This document shows positions 42,649 through 53,811 of a stretch of DNA of 64,000 bases, piece by piece. How positions within the stretch are numbered: position 1 is the first letter of the stretch; every line of letters starts with the position of its first letter. This DNA is from Triglochin maritima (taxonomy: Eukaryota; Streptophyta; Magnoliopsida; Alismatales; Juncaginaceae). A model generated the notes under the pieces. The model was not told the DNA's origin. It made no database searches and was given only the letters and a program-made list of their open reading frames with translations. The stretch spans positions 30,316,053-30,380,052 of the forward strand of contig OY821775.1 in the NCBI GenBank assembly GCA_963682175.1, read 5' to 3'. A program made the position numbers and the translations under genes.

Positions 42649-44333
42649 TATACCAAGCCTCCTAAAAATATCAAAAGGAATTAAAGACAATGCAATACAA
42701 TGCACATGATCATCCACCTCGGGCCCACAATAATGCCCTCACCGCCTCCGCGGCACTGAACCACTCCTGCCACTAGGGTCAAGTCAGTCCACCGCTGCCT
42801 CACAAGGGTCAGTCGACACCACTGCTCCCCAAAAGTGCAGGAAGGAACCCCCGGTACACGCCACCACCCCAGGAGCGAGTCAGCCCGCCGAATACATAAC
42901 TCGGGTCAGACGACAGCCGCTGCTCCCCCAAGAGCCGCCAAGTGCGCACCCTGCCGGAAAATCCTCGGCCTACCCCTAAACCCTCGCAAAATGCCCAAGG
43001 TTTACGGCACACATCCCTCACACCCTGCTCGGTAAGAGAGGCAACAGTAATACAATAATACGCCTTCGTCGAAGGTGAAATCCGTCGCTCTCAAAGCCGG
43101 TAATCAACCGTCGCCTCGGAGCCGGTAGTCGACCTATACTCAACGGATCGCGTGTGGATAAATCCACCAACCTGTGGCAGATCGGTCGACCGCTACAAGC
43201 AAACCGGTCGACCGGTCCCCCACACAGTACACAGTACTGTACAAACAAGTCTACCGGTCGAACCACGCCAACCGAACTACCGACCAATCGGTCGAACAAA
43301 AGTCATCTAGCGGTCGACCGTTTGGAAGGTCTACGCTATACATTTTATATACATATATATCCAATCGGTCAAACCAGGGTCCATTCCACCGATAAGGAAA
43401 ACTACCTGAATCCTGCCTACAGCATTCGGTCGACCAAAACCTACCTTCCGGTCGACCGATCTACAGGCACATCACTGCAGGAAAACTGCACACGGTCGGT
43501 CGACCGGATCACAACGAGCGGTCGACCGTTTAGATGGTCAACGCTCTGACCGACTTTGCGCAGTTCGGTCGACCGGGACACACACTCGGTCGGCCGAAGG
43601 CTTGTCTAACCTATCTACTGGGTTCGGTCGACCGAAACAACACCGGTCGACCGGCTAATGTAACACTTTCTTTCCCGCGAAATTTGGCATAAACGGTCGA
43701 CCGTCACAGAGACATCGTTCGACCGTTTTCGGGCAGTAAGTTTATATTTATAAATATCGGTCGACCGACCCATATACCGGTCGACCGAACAATACATCTT
43801 CCCACTGGACAAGCATCATTTAGGCGTCGTTCGGTCGACCGAACCCTCAATCGGTCGACCGAACAGGTCGTCTTCAACCTCCGTCCATTAGGGTTTTCAC
43901 CGGAGAAACGACACCAACGCCGTCCTCTACACTCCCACACCTCTTGGGGAGTTAATATGAAGACTTGACATACCTTTTGGTCGCGTGAAGAAGCCTCCCA
44001 AGCTTTGGAAACCTCTACTCAACTTCTTCTTCTTCTCCTCTTCTTCTTCTCCTTCTCTTCTTCTCCTCCTTCTCTTCTCCGAAAATCTCTCTCACTCACT
44101 GCTAGATCAACTGAAGGAAACATTTCTATTAAAACCCTATCTAACTATATATACCAACTTTAATTAACCACCTCCAAATCTACCAACCAAAGCAAGCCAC
44201 CTCATCTCTCAACTATCCTACACGTTACTCTTCATCTCATCCTTCCAACACCTCATGATTCACTAATCAAAGCTTAATTAGGTTAATTAGGTTTAGGTTT
44301 AGTTAATTAAGGGGTTTAGATTAGGTTATTACA
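42649..44333 (-). repeat. Gypsy 5' LTR, start part
   Basis: Continuation of the LTR at 35868. In minus sense it begins TGTAATAACC at 44333. It contains an array of about eleven dyad pairs (43183-43861), a run of CTTCTT repeats (44020-44080) and GT-rich stretches. The adjacent ACTTG (44334-44338) would be the target duplication; its partner is lost because the element body is truncated at the left. Confidence 0.85.
43183..43861. promoter_or_regulatory. Array of about eleven CGGTCGACCG dyad pairs
   Basis: Clear pairs start at 43183/43205, 43289/43311, 43427/43449, 43497/43519, 43566/43587, 43625/43644, 43694/43716, 43758/43778 and 43832/43852; 43255 and 43366 have degenerate partners about 19-22 bp on. 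Pairs recur mostly every 59-77 bp. Most are complete 10-bp palindromes, better preserved than in the 26-kb LTR. Confidence 0.85.
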
Positions 44334-44906
44334 ACTTGGGTCCTTCCTGAGTTACAATCCGTTTCCTGGGCATTACAAATAGGTCCAGAAACCTTCCAAA
44401 TCAATCCATACTTCTTGCATTGAGGTATTTTTCTCTTCCTTTCTCTTCTTTATTGCCTAAACCTTGAAACACATGAAATAAACACTCGAGTAGCACAAAT
44501 ATGGGGAAAAATAAATAATATATAACATGAATGCAATATATGATATGCTACTAATCAGACCCGTATTTGCCACGTCTTCACCGATGTCGTGCGCTTGTGG
44601 TTATTAAAGTGATCAATCACCGAACTCGTCAATGCACTCGACCGTCGTTTAGTAGCCATCCAAGACATGTTGGCATTAGTCACCATAGACCTTCTTTGTT
44701 ATTTTTGGAGTAGTTGCACATTATTTTTTTGGATTCTTAGGAAATTCTTTCAAATTGGAAGAAATCAATATAATGAAATAAAAGGCAATTGTAATGCATT
44801 TGCATGTTTCCTATACCAATGTTTTCGTTAAAAATCTGATATGAACCAACTAACATTCAATTCTTTTATTGCATAGTTTCATCCCCGAAGTCCTCATCAA
44901 CACCAC
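44334..44906 (+). repeat. Duplicated segment, first copy (partner 60190-60762)
   Basis: 573 bp with the same length and order as 60190-60762 and only scattered substitutions. It spans three units: 224 bp of the minus-sense LTR end (to 44557), 62 bp of the plus-sense LTR tail (to 44619) and 287 bp of flanking sequence. It therefore copies a pre-existing nested junction and cannot be an independent insertion. Confidence 0.9.
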
Positions 44907-46360
44907 CATCCACCGAGAACAACTGCCCATACTGCGGTATGACTTCCTTCGCGGAGAGACCCACTGCTGTCGAGTAGACCACCACAATGCGTACGTCTCT
45001 CCAGGCTTGGAAGACCATTCCTAGTGGACCAAAATTGTCCGAAGGTGGAGTTTCGAAGTTGGTGAAAAGTTTTGTGGGTGGAATATTTTTGGGTTTAGGA
45101 GTTTGAATGATCAGTTCTAATAGTCCATTTTTGGTTGAGAAACTTTATGTTAGAAATTGTTAACTTTATGTTCGAAACCTTTAACTTTATGTTTTTATCA
45201 AAACATTTGGCTCAAGATGGTTTACTCAATGATCATAAATTGCTTTTTCCTCATAAAATATTTACGATAACAGATTAGGATTGTAATAAATTTTCATTGA
45301 ACATATTAATTAATTGACTATTAGTGAAGAAAGCGGCCTATAATTGTGTCTTAAAAATAAGTCATTCCACGTCGGCCTTACCATTTCATTATGGCTACGT
45401 TCTATTATTCACATATGATGATACATGTTTTGGCGGCTTATTGTATTGGGAGTCATTACGAAGGGAGACAACCTTTCAGTGCACATGGTATGAATAAGGA
45501 CTCAACCTTCCATTCCTTCCATAAAATCATCGCCTGTAGTGTATTATGTTCCTACTTCCTAAACACTTGGTGTAATTTGTCCTTCCTCCCCCAAAAAGCC
45601 CACTTCTTGAAATCGCCTCCATCTCCCACCACATGCCCACTTGCTTTAATGGTTTGTTGGAAAAGCACGGCTATGTGGGGACGTTGGAGCCCCCCGGTCC
45701 TGGTGTTTTTCCTCCCCACTCCTCCAAATTAGGTAGCATTTTTGTTCCTTCTTCATCATATGTTTTTTATATTTTCGTAGGTCCTAACATTTATTTTTGT
45801 TTATATTTTTGTAGGGGTTACCCCGTTGTGTATGTTTTATTTACGAACATCCACGAACTATGCCGTGCTTAATTTTCCAATGGTTGGACAACATGCAACT
45901 CCACATGGATGACCTGGATCAACTTCAGGAGAGGTTGGTATCACTAGGGGAAAAGGTCGCCCGATTTTCAGGCTCTCGACACCCCCCTCCAATTGATAAT
46001 TTTGTAGAGGTCCACTGATATAACTGTGAGGTGGTTGGCATACAATCATGGAGTCCAGCCACCAGCGTACTATCCGAAGCTGGTGGTGATTTTGAAGAGG
46101 TAGTCCCCAAGAGTACCGGCTTCCCAACTGAAGGTCATCATGGAGAAGGAGTCGGCGAGAACTACTGCCCACCAATTGGAGGTAATCTCGGAGAAGGGAT
46201 CCGTATTAACAACCCACTAATTATATACACGTCATATGCATATAATAACCCACTAATTATATTTGTTGCCATTAATAGCAAATGCATAGCATTCTATTAT
46301 TATTCCTTTCCTTATTTAACCATATTTGTATCTAATATAAAAGTATAATTATTCCAAATA
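44907..46360 (+). mobile_element. GRF-family element remnant, plus strand
   Basis: 45390-45570 matches, in reverse, the promoter and leader at 10730-10900, including TATAAAATCA-like CCATAAAATCATC near 45523. 45640-46200 matches, in reverse, 31220-31940. Before that (44907-45360) is AT-rich sequence with TTAACTTTATG repeats and no gene. Confidence 0.45.
45633..46200 (+). pseudogene. GRF-family protein remnant with coiled coil
   Basis: ATG at 45633 opens a 79-aa frame with NGLLEKHGYVGTLEPPGPG. Further on, another frame encodes a predicted amphipathic helix with MQLHMDDLDQLQERLVSLGE (about 45908-45967) and then a glycine-rich EEVVPKSTGFPTEGHHGEG-like tail. An intron may separate the two, since the gap looks non-coding. 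Short plant proteins that join a GRF zinc finger to a coiled coil are known from repetitive families, but the finger is not visible in this copy. Function unknown. Confidence 0.4.
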
Positions 46361-47449
46361 ATTATTCTATTTTATTTTCTTCTCATGATGATTTTAGAGA
46401 ATTGATTAGGATTATGTTGTCATCCAATGACAATGATTTTGATACGATACGTATGATCAATGAAATTCAATCTATATCCAATATAATATAATATTAATTT
46501 GTCATCATGTTTATATGTAAATTCATGAGTGTCTAGATAACACTTTTGTAGGTGTGACCCATTGGGATCCATGTTATGTTGGTAATGAAATTAAATCCAA
46601 TTTAATTCCCTAAGTCATAAGTGATATCTAGCAATACATAATGACTACCCAATTGACTTAGATGATAACCAACCAAACATATTATTATGATCCATAACAA
46701 AATTGTTTCCAGAACAATTTGTTTGTTTTAATTCTTTTGTCACATGATATCATAAATAAGTCTAAGGTAGGAGTGTGTCATCCTTGCGACATTATTCTTT
46801 ACTTGATACCAGAATTGATTGTACATATGACCTAATCATATTGTGCACATACAATCACATTCCTATCACGGGCCCGATGATATCATCACTCAATGAAGAA
46901 GGACAACCGTTTCTTGATGAACACTATCACTTAGCATAAGTCCTATGTCTTGAGCTAAAACCTGTATGCCTACCTGTTGTGGTTAGCATTGGGTTCTAAC
47001 CACAAACACATATTTCCTACCCAAGTATGATGCACATCTCAACTATAGAATCCAACACAAATGAAAGATAAATGACATTAACACAATCCTTATTATATTT
47101 CATTTAACTGTCCGTCCAATGTATGTTGAAAACATACATCTATGTGATTAAATATGGCTCATGAAGCACAACCAATCATAATCCACGTACTAATCCTTTT
47201 ATGTTCAATCAATGTTCCTTGCTGATTACCAGGATTAGGGACACTTCAGAGAAAATTATCATATACTATTATAGAGTTACAATCCAAGTTATCAACTCGA
47301 ATATCTATAAAAAGATAAAATAACTCAATGAAACAAATGATATAAATAATCATCCATAATTATGAACATAAACATACAATCATCTAATGATTTGCTCCTA
47401 GATCATAAACACTAACAACACGATGCAGAAAAATTCAGATCCAAATTTC
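46361..47449. other. AT-rich stretch without a gene
   Basis: No frame, inverted repeat or LTR terminus was recognised. Text such as GTGTGACCCATTGGGATCC near 46553 recalls Copia LTR or leader sequence, but I cannot prove it. Confidence 0.35.
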
Positions 47450-49631
47450 TAGTAGAGGTGCAGTAGCTACTCGACGAGTTCTCTGATTTGATGCTTGAAG
47501 ACTGCCCTCCCGAGTTGCCACCAATGAGAGACATTTAGAATCAAATAGACCGTATCCCAGGATTGACTCTACCGAACCGTTAGGCTTCGCTCTTCCTCAA
47601 CTTAGCATATTGTTCATGCCCCACAGTTCATCCATTGTTGAGAACTTTTTGCAATACGCTTGCCTCTTATTTATCAACTCTCTAGCACTGTCCAAATTCT
47701 CCACCCGACCAGCGTACCGTCTCAGGCCTAGAGAGTCAGAAGAGTTACAACGACAAGTGGTGGATTTGCTGGAGCAAGGTTTTATCCAAGAGAGCATGTG
47801 CTCGCTAGTGGTTCTTGCTTTATTGGTTCCAAAGAAAGATGCCTCGTGGCGTATGTGTATAGACGACCGAGCTATAAACCGCATTACCGTTAAATATTAG
47901 TTCCCAATTCCTTGCCTGGACGACATGTAAGACCAGGTGTATAGTTCTAAGATATTTTGAAAGATTGACTTCAAGAGAGGGTACCACCAAATACAGATCA
48001 AGCCAAGAGATAAGTGGAAGATGGCGTTCAAGACGTAACACGATACAAGTGGATGATCAATCCATTTGGGTTGTTGAATGATCCCAATACCTTTATGAGG
48101 TTTATGCACTAGGTTCTACGCCTTTTCATGGGGAAATTCATTGTTGTCTACTTTGATGACAACCTCATTTTTAGCAAGACACCCGCGACGTATTTTGATC
48201 ACCTCCGTGTAGTTTTTAACAAGCCACGGTCGGAGTGTTTGTTCGTTAATCAGAAGAAGTGTTCATTCTTCACGAATTCTATCACTTTCCTATGTTCGTG
48301 GTATCTATCGATGGTGTTCATGCTGATCCATCCAAGGTAAATGCAATTTTGGAGTGGCGCAGACTGAAGACCCTGCATGATGTGCGGAGTTTCCATGGGT
48401 TGGCATCTTTCTACTGTAGGTCCATCTAGAATTTCAGCACTGTGATTGTCCCCATCACTAAATGCCTCAAGAACAAGAATTTCAAGTGGTCCGAGTTGGC
48501 AGAGTCTAGCTTTCAACTGGTAAAGCAGAAGATGGCAGAGACCCCTATTTTGGCACTTCCCGACTTTGAGAAGGTATTTGAGTTACACTGTGACACATCG
48601 GGAGTTGGTATTCGTGGTGTTTTAAGTCAAGAGGGTCGTCCAATATGATCTTGCGTTCCATGCTATAGTGCAGTCCTTGAAGCATTGGCGTCAGTACTTG
48701 GTGCATTGAGAGTTTATCCTCTTCACTGACCATGAAGCATTGAAATACATTAGCGACCAACACAAGCTTAACCGACGACATGCCGAGTGGGTGGCGTATC
48801 TGCAAGAGTTCACATTCACGCTGAAGCACCAAGCAGGGAGTCAAAATCGTGTTGCTTATGCTTTAAGCTGATTCACCGCACTTCATACCGCCATGAGCAA
48901 CCAAATCATCCAGTTTGAGGCATTCCCTGACTTGTATCCAGCTAACCCTTCATTTGGAGAAATATTTCAATAGGTCACCAATGCTCAGCCACACGATTTT
49001 GTTATCCATAATGGTTACTTGTTTCGTGGGTTACAGTTGTGCAGTCGGGATTGTTCGTTGAGGTAGCAGGTCACTAGCGAGTTACACGACGAAGGTCATT
49101 TCGGGTGGGACAAAACTTTGGCCCTTATATCTTCCAGTTATTATTGGGCCAAGATGACCAGCGATGTTGCCAATTATGTCGAGCGTTGCTATGTGTGTCA
49201 GCTATCAAAGGGAGTCCTCACTAATGCAGGACTATACACTCCTCCACCAATTCTTGAAGGCCCTTGGTGCAATGTCAGTATGGGCTTCGTGCTAGGTTTA
49301 CGTCGTACTCAAGGAGCCACATATTCCATTTTGGTAGTGGTAGATTGATTTTCCAAGATGGTGCATTTTATAGCATGCAGAAAGACGATGGATGCATCTC
49401 GAATTACAAACCTCTATTTCAAGGAAGTTGTGCACTTACATGGCATACCTCAATCAGTTACATCCGATTGTGACACCAAGTTTAGTAGTAATTTTTGGAG
49501 GAGTTAATGGGGAAAGTTGGGAACACGACTGATTTTCAGCATCGCCTATCACCTACGGTCAAACCAAAGTAGTTAGCAGGAGTTTGGGCAACCTTTTCAG
49601 TGTTTGGCAGGGACTAATCCCAATCAATGGG
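47450..49631 (+). pseudogene. pol: Gypsy pol pseudogene (RT, RNase H, integrase part)
   Basis: In order: a pre-RT block with LDEFSDLM (47477) and DCPPELPPMRDI, an RT start with ELQRQVVDLLEQGFIQES and VPKKDASWRMCIDDRAIN (to 47900), a GKFIVVYFDDNLIFSK block holding the YxDD catalytic site intact (about 48149), an RNase H end with LTDHEALKYI-like and HQAGSQNRV blocks (to 48870), and integrase with a complete HHCC zinc finger (HDEGHFGWDK at 49085, CYVCQLSKG at 49187) and catalytic-core traces. An unrelated roughly 150-bp stretch disrupts the region around 47550-47700. Many stops and shifts. The domain order RT-RH-IN is that of Gypsy; the text resembles chromovirus elements. It continues at 51009 after a solo LTR. 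Confidence 0.88.
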
Positions 49632-51008
49632 TGTTTGACATCATTTCATGCTTATATTTGTATCTGATATGCACTATCTTTCACCTAAACAATGTTATGT
49701 AACGAGTTTTATGTTTAGTTTTCAGGAATAAATAGGTTTGAAGAGATGAAGCATAAAAGGACCTAAAAGCAGGGAAAAAGACTGAATTGTGAGATCTGGG
49801 GATTGAGATGCAAGGGAGAAGGACCTGAACGTAAGACCGAAGGACCTAAGAACAAAACAGAATACTCCACACCATCATGGAGAGTATTTTAGAAATCGAT
49901 TCGGGTCGGAGCTCCAACAAGCCAAGTAAATGCATCCAAGACCAGCAAATATACCAAGAAAAGCCCACAACAAATCTGAGCGCGATCCGGATCCTGTAGA
50001 CCGCACATTGGCGGTCCGGATCTTCTCGAATCCGCTGAGTTTTCTGGAGGATATGTATTAGTGTTTGTTTAGGCTATTTTTGGTATATGTTTAGTCCCAC
50101 ATTGGGGGATTGTCCCGGAGAGCCTTTTTCTATGGCTATAAATAGAACTCTTCACCTTCGAATGTAATCACTCCATATTTTGAGTGACTATTCTTCCTAC
50201 TAGAAGTGAGGCCTTGAAGCACACACTAAAGTAGGAGGATGCGACTTGAAATGTGAGTCACTTTAATAAAAGTTTCTTTATTATGTTGTTTGTTTCATAT
50301 TTCTTGCTTTACTTTGTTTAATTTCATTTCATTAGTTTTAGTAGCTTAGTTAGTATGTTTTCCTTGCTTAGTTTAATAATTAGTCTAATGTGTAGTGAGT
50401 AGTTCCATCCCCTTTAGGGGGTGGAGTAGATGTACATACATGCAAATGAGAATGGAATGATTGCTTTATTTCCAATGTGTTGATAAAACATGAATGTATG
50501 CTTGCTTGTTTAGGATAGAATTTATAACTTGATGAGTTTTGCCAAAATGATTAGACACCTCTCATTCTTGTTTAGGTTCTGAAATAAACAACTTGTATAT
50601 GTAAATGTTAATCAACTAGGTTGGTGAATAGATTGATAGGTTTCACCAAAATATTTAGACACTTCCTATGCATGATAACGCCACCTTCATTTGTGCTTAA
50701 AGAATGTGTTCAACACCCACCTTTTTGCATGTGTGCACTCACTCCACCCCTTAGGGGTTTTCGATTTCTGAATTCCAGCACTCTTCTTTCATTCTTAGTT
50801 AAGTTTTAGTTAATCTTTTGTTGCTTTCTTTCGCATTTCATACTTCGTAGTGTAGTGTAGCGTAGAGTAGGATAATCAAACTCACTTCTCCATTTTTGCC
50901 ACTTGATTTCGTGCAAATGAGAGCCTGCTCACCTCCCTGAGGACAACCCGTATTTGCCACCGCTTCAACGCGGCCGTGCACTTGCGGTTTAATATAAAAT
51001 GTTCAACA
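49632..51008 (+). repeat. Solo LTR inserted in the integrase sequence
   Basis: 1377 bp from TGTTTGACATC to GTTCAACA, flanked by perfect ATGGG duplications (49627-49631, 51009-51013). It belongs to the gag-only family. TATA box at 50137-50144; one good dyad at 49999-50016 (GACCGCACATTGGCGGTC), with only a degenerate partner. Confidence 0.95.
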
Positions 51009-51500
51009 ATGGGATTCGACACTATCACATGTTGAGTTTGTGTACAACCGGTCGACAAACAGAACCACAAGGTTTAGTCCATTTGAGATTGTCTATGAGC
51101 TGAACCCATCAGGGGTGCTGGATTGACCTCAAATCCTACGGATCGGTCGACTGAACACAAAAGCAAATGAGATGGCCAAGCATCTACATAGCATCCATGA
51201 GCAGGTGAAGCAAGCTATTCGTAGGAGCAATGGCAAATACATGGCTCATGCTGACGGTCATTGTCGTCAAGTACTTTTTGATGTTGGTGATTTTGTGTGA
51301 GAGGTATTGACTTGTGATCGATTTTCAGATGGAGAATATAATAAACTGATGGAGCGAAAGATTGGACCCTGTGAGATACTATAAAGGATCAATGATAACG
51401 ACTATAGCTAGGTTGCGTCTTCCTATTCATTTGAAGACCTCCGACGTGTTTAATGTAAAACACCTGGGCCCTTGCTTTGGAGAGACTGACAAAACTGATG
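51009..51500 (+). pseudogene. pol: Gypsy integrase C-terminal part
   Basis: Removing the solo LTR and one ATGGG copy joins the integrase frame across 49631/51014. The second part has RFSPFEIVYELNPSG, a VKQAIRRSNGKY-like helix, a DVGDFV block and the GPY/F-type module RKIGPCEIL at about 51355, followed by VFNVKHL-like traces. These are the usual end blocks of Gypsy integrase. Confidence 0.85.
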
Positions 51501-52380
51501 CGAACTAGATGGCAAGTTCTTTCCAATCAGGGGCGACTGATGCAGGAGAGTCAGCCCCATGTAATACTGCTAATCATTAGTTAAAGCGGGCACAAAATAA
51601 CAAGCAACAAGTGCCGAATAGCAAGAATCCCACCAAGATTTGTTTCCTTGATTTAATTTAGCTTTATAGTAAGTTTCCTATTTAGTTCATGTCCCGATTT
51701 AGTTTTTGAATAGAAACTTCTTTGATGGTCATTTTTCCTTTGGTGTGTTGTTTTTAATTTGCGTAAATAATAAGGAAGTTGCCAATATCGGCTAACGTGC
51801 CAAATACCCTATATTGCAAAGCTATTTAGACCTAGCTTGTAGGTCAAAAGAGGAAGATTTTTTCGATTGCCTTTTGTGTTAAAAAAGAAGAGAATAATTT
51901 AATCTCTATCTTGGCATTTTTCGTATATTGTTGGTGTAACATGCCTATCGAATCACCCATAATTCTACCCAGCGTCAGATCCTGCATTTTTTGAAGTTAA
52001 TTGAGCTTTTCTAGTTGAACAAAAAGGAGGTCAAGTTAGTCGACCGATTAACATAATAAAATGAGAGTTCATTTTTTATAAATATCTCTAAATATGGATC
52101 ATTATGGGATCTTATAATTTATAGGTTTTGGCATGTTGATGGTTTTGGTATATAGGTTGGCATGGAGTGTCCTTGCATCAACCCTAGCTACCACTGACAA
52201 CATTCTCTCGCCACTGCCATGCATCACTACCTTGTCATCATCTTTGGCGACCAGGTGGAAGGCATCTCCACCGAGCTCAAGCAACCTTGCCAAGAAGAGT
52301 TGCACGTAGGAGGAGGCCTACATCAACTTTTCCAGCGATCTCTGGGCATCTCTCCATCTGAATCAGGTATGCCTTAGGCC
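51501..52380. other. Gypsy 3' end and unassigned DNA
   Basis: The first 150 bp continue the decayed polyprotein end. The rest is mixed sequence with no ORF. A 3' LTR of the pol element would be expected but was not recognised. Confidence 0.4.
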
Positions 52381-52548
52381 CAAAGGTAGAATAAAGGGTG
52401 GGAGTGTTGGTTGGAGGGCCGGCCAAACACCAAGGAGGCTGGTAGTGTAGCCAGTTGCACCACCAATCCAGTGCCAACCAGGCAGGCGCGCTGGTGGCTG
52501 GCTGTTGGGCAGCCAGGCAACACTGGGGCTCCGACGAGCCAGGATGAG
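52381..52548 (+). repeat. Large GC-rich LTR, left part
   Basis: GC-rich sequence dense in GGCTGG/CCAGCC; the same type of sequence resumes after the solo LTR at 53812. The true start of the LTR could not be set. Confidence 0.5.
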
Positions 52549-53811
52549 TGATTGACATCATATCATGCATATATTTGTGGCTTATATCCTCTATTTTTAG
52601 CCAAAGCAATGCTATGCAGCAAGTTTATGTTTAAGTTTTAGGAATAAATATGTTTGAGAAGAAGAGATTCAAAAAGGACTCAAAAGCAAGGAAAATGACT
52701 AAGTTGCAATACTTATGGACTGAGATGAAAGAAAGGACCCGGATGTAAAACCAAAAGGATTAATTTGCAAATCAAGAAGCTCCACACCTAAATGAGGAGT
52801 ATTTTGGCAATTAAATCCGGCCCAACTATCAACAACCAAATCGAGTTCATCGAACACCAACAAATCAAGCCAGAACCGAGCCACCAAAATCCAGACTCGA
52901 TCAGACACATATAGACCGTCAATCGACGGTCCAAGAACGTTAGTCAGCGGTCCAAATGTCTCCAAATGCGACATGGTCAAGTCGGGTCATGTATTATGTT
53001 GTCTTATGTCCATTTATAGTGTGCGTTTAGTCCCATACCAGGGGATTGTCCCCGGTTACCTTTTTATGCCTATAAATAGAACTCTTCCTCCTCATTTGTA
53101 TTCACCCACCTAGCATTTTGTCTTAATGTTGTCTTTATTTTAATGCTTGCTTGTTTAGTGTGTTTTGTTTTCTTTATTGTAGTATAAGTAGAATGTCTTC
53201 TTTTCTTAATGTAGTTTATAGTTTAATGAGTAGTGAGCAGTTCCATCCCCCTTTGGCGGTGGAGATAATGTTCATAAATGCATTAAAGAATGGAAATGAA
53301 TGCTTGATTTTAAAATGTGTTGATAAATGTGAATGTATGCTTTCTTGTTTGGAGTAGAACACTTCACTTAATGGGTTTTTCCACAACTACTAGACGCCTC
53401 CCATGCTTGTTAAGTTCTTAAATAACCAACTTGTGTATGTGAATGTTAATCAACTAGGTTAGTGATTGGATTGATAGGTTTTGCCATAAACTTTAGACAC
53501 TTCCTATACATGAAAACACTACCTACATTTGTGCCTATTGAATGCATTCTTCACCATCTTACTTCATATGTGCACACATTCCACGCCATAGGGGTTTCTC
53601 TTTTTCATTTCCAATCTTTCGTTGCTTTCTTTCGCATTTCTTAGTTACTAGTTTAGTGTATTTTAGCTTAGCATAACCAAATCTCTTTCCCCTCTTTCAC
53701 CACTTGCTTTCTGACAAACCAGAGACTACTCACCTCCCTGCGGATCGATCCGTACTTGCCACCGCTACATCGCAGTCGTGCACATGCGGTAATTAATGAA
53801 ATGTTTAAACA
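52549..53811 (+). repeat. Solo LTR, diverged subfamily of the gag-only element
   Basis: 1263 bp from TGATTGACATC to TTTAAACA with perfect ATGAG duplications (52544-52548, 53812-53816). Compared with copy B it is clearly diverged, yet the TATA box (53071-53078) and the dyad pair (52914/52935) remain. Confidence 0.93.
52914..52952. promoter_or_regulatory. Paired LTR dyads, 21-bp offset, diverged solo LTR
   Basis: GACCGTCAATCGACGGTC at 52914 is again a perfect dyad, although two positions differ from the family form: both arms changed together. The partner at 52935 is degenerate. Confidence 0.75.

Noticed and set aside
43183..43861. CRISPR-like array
   Set aside because: Regularly spaced palindromes recall CRISPR, but repeats are only about 10 bp, come in close pairs, spacing varies, and the DNA is a plant LTR.
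52102..52980. Three adjacent minus-strand frames of 67-110 codons
   Set aside because: They cross an LTR boundary and a target duplication, and their composition is that of the underlying repeats.
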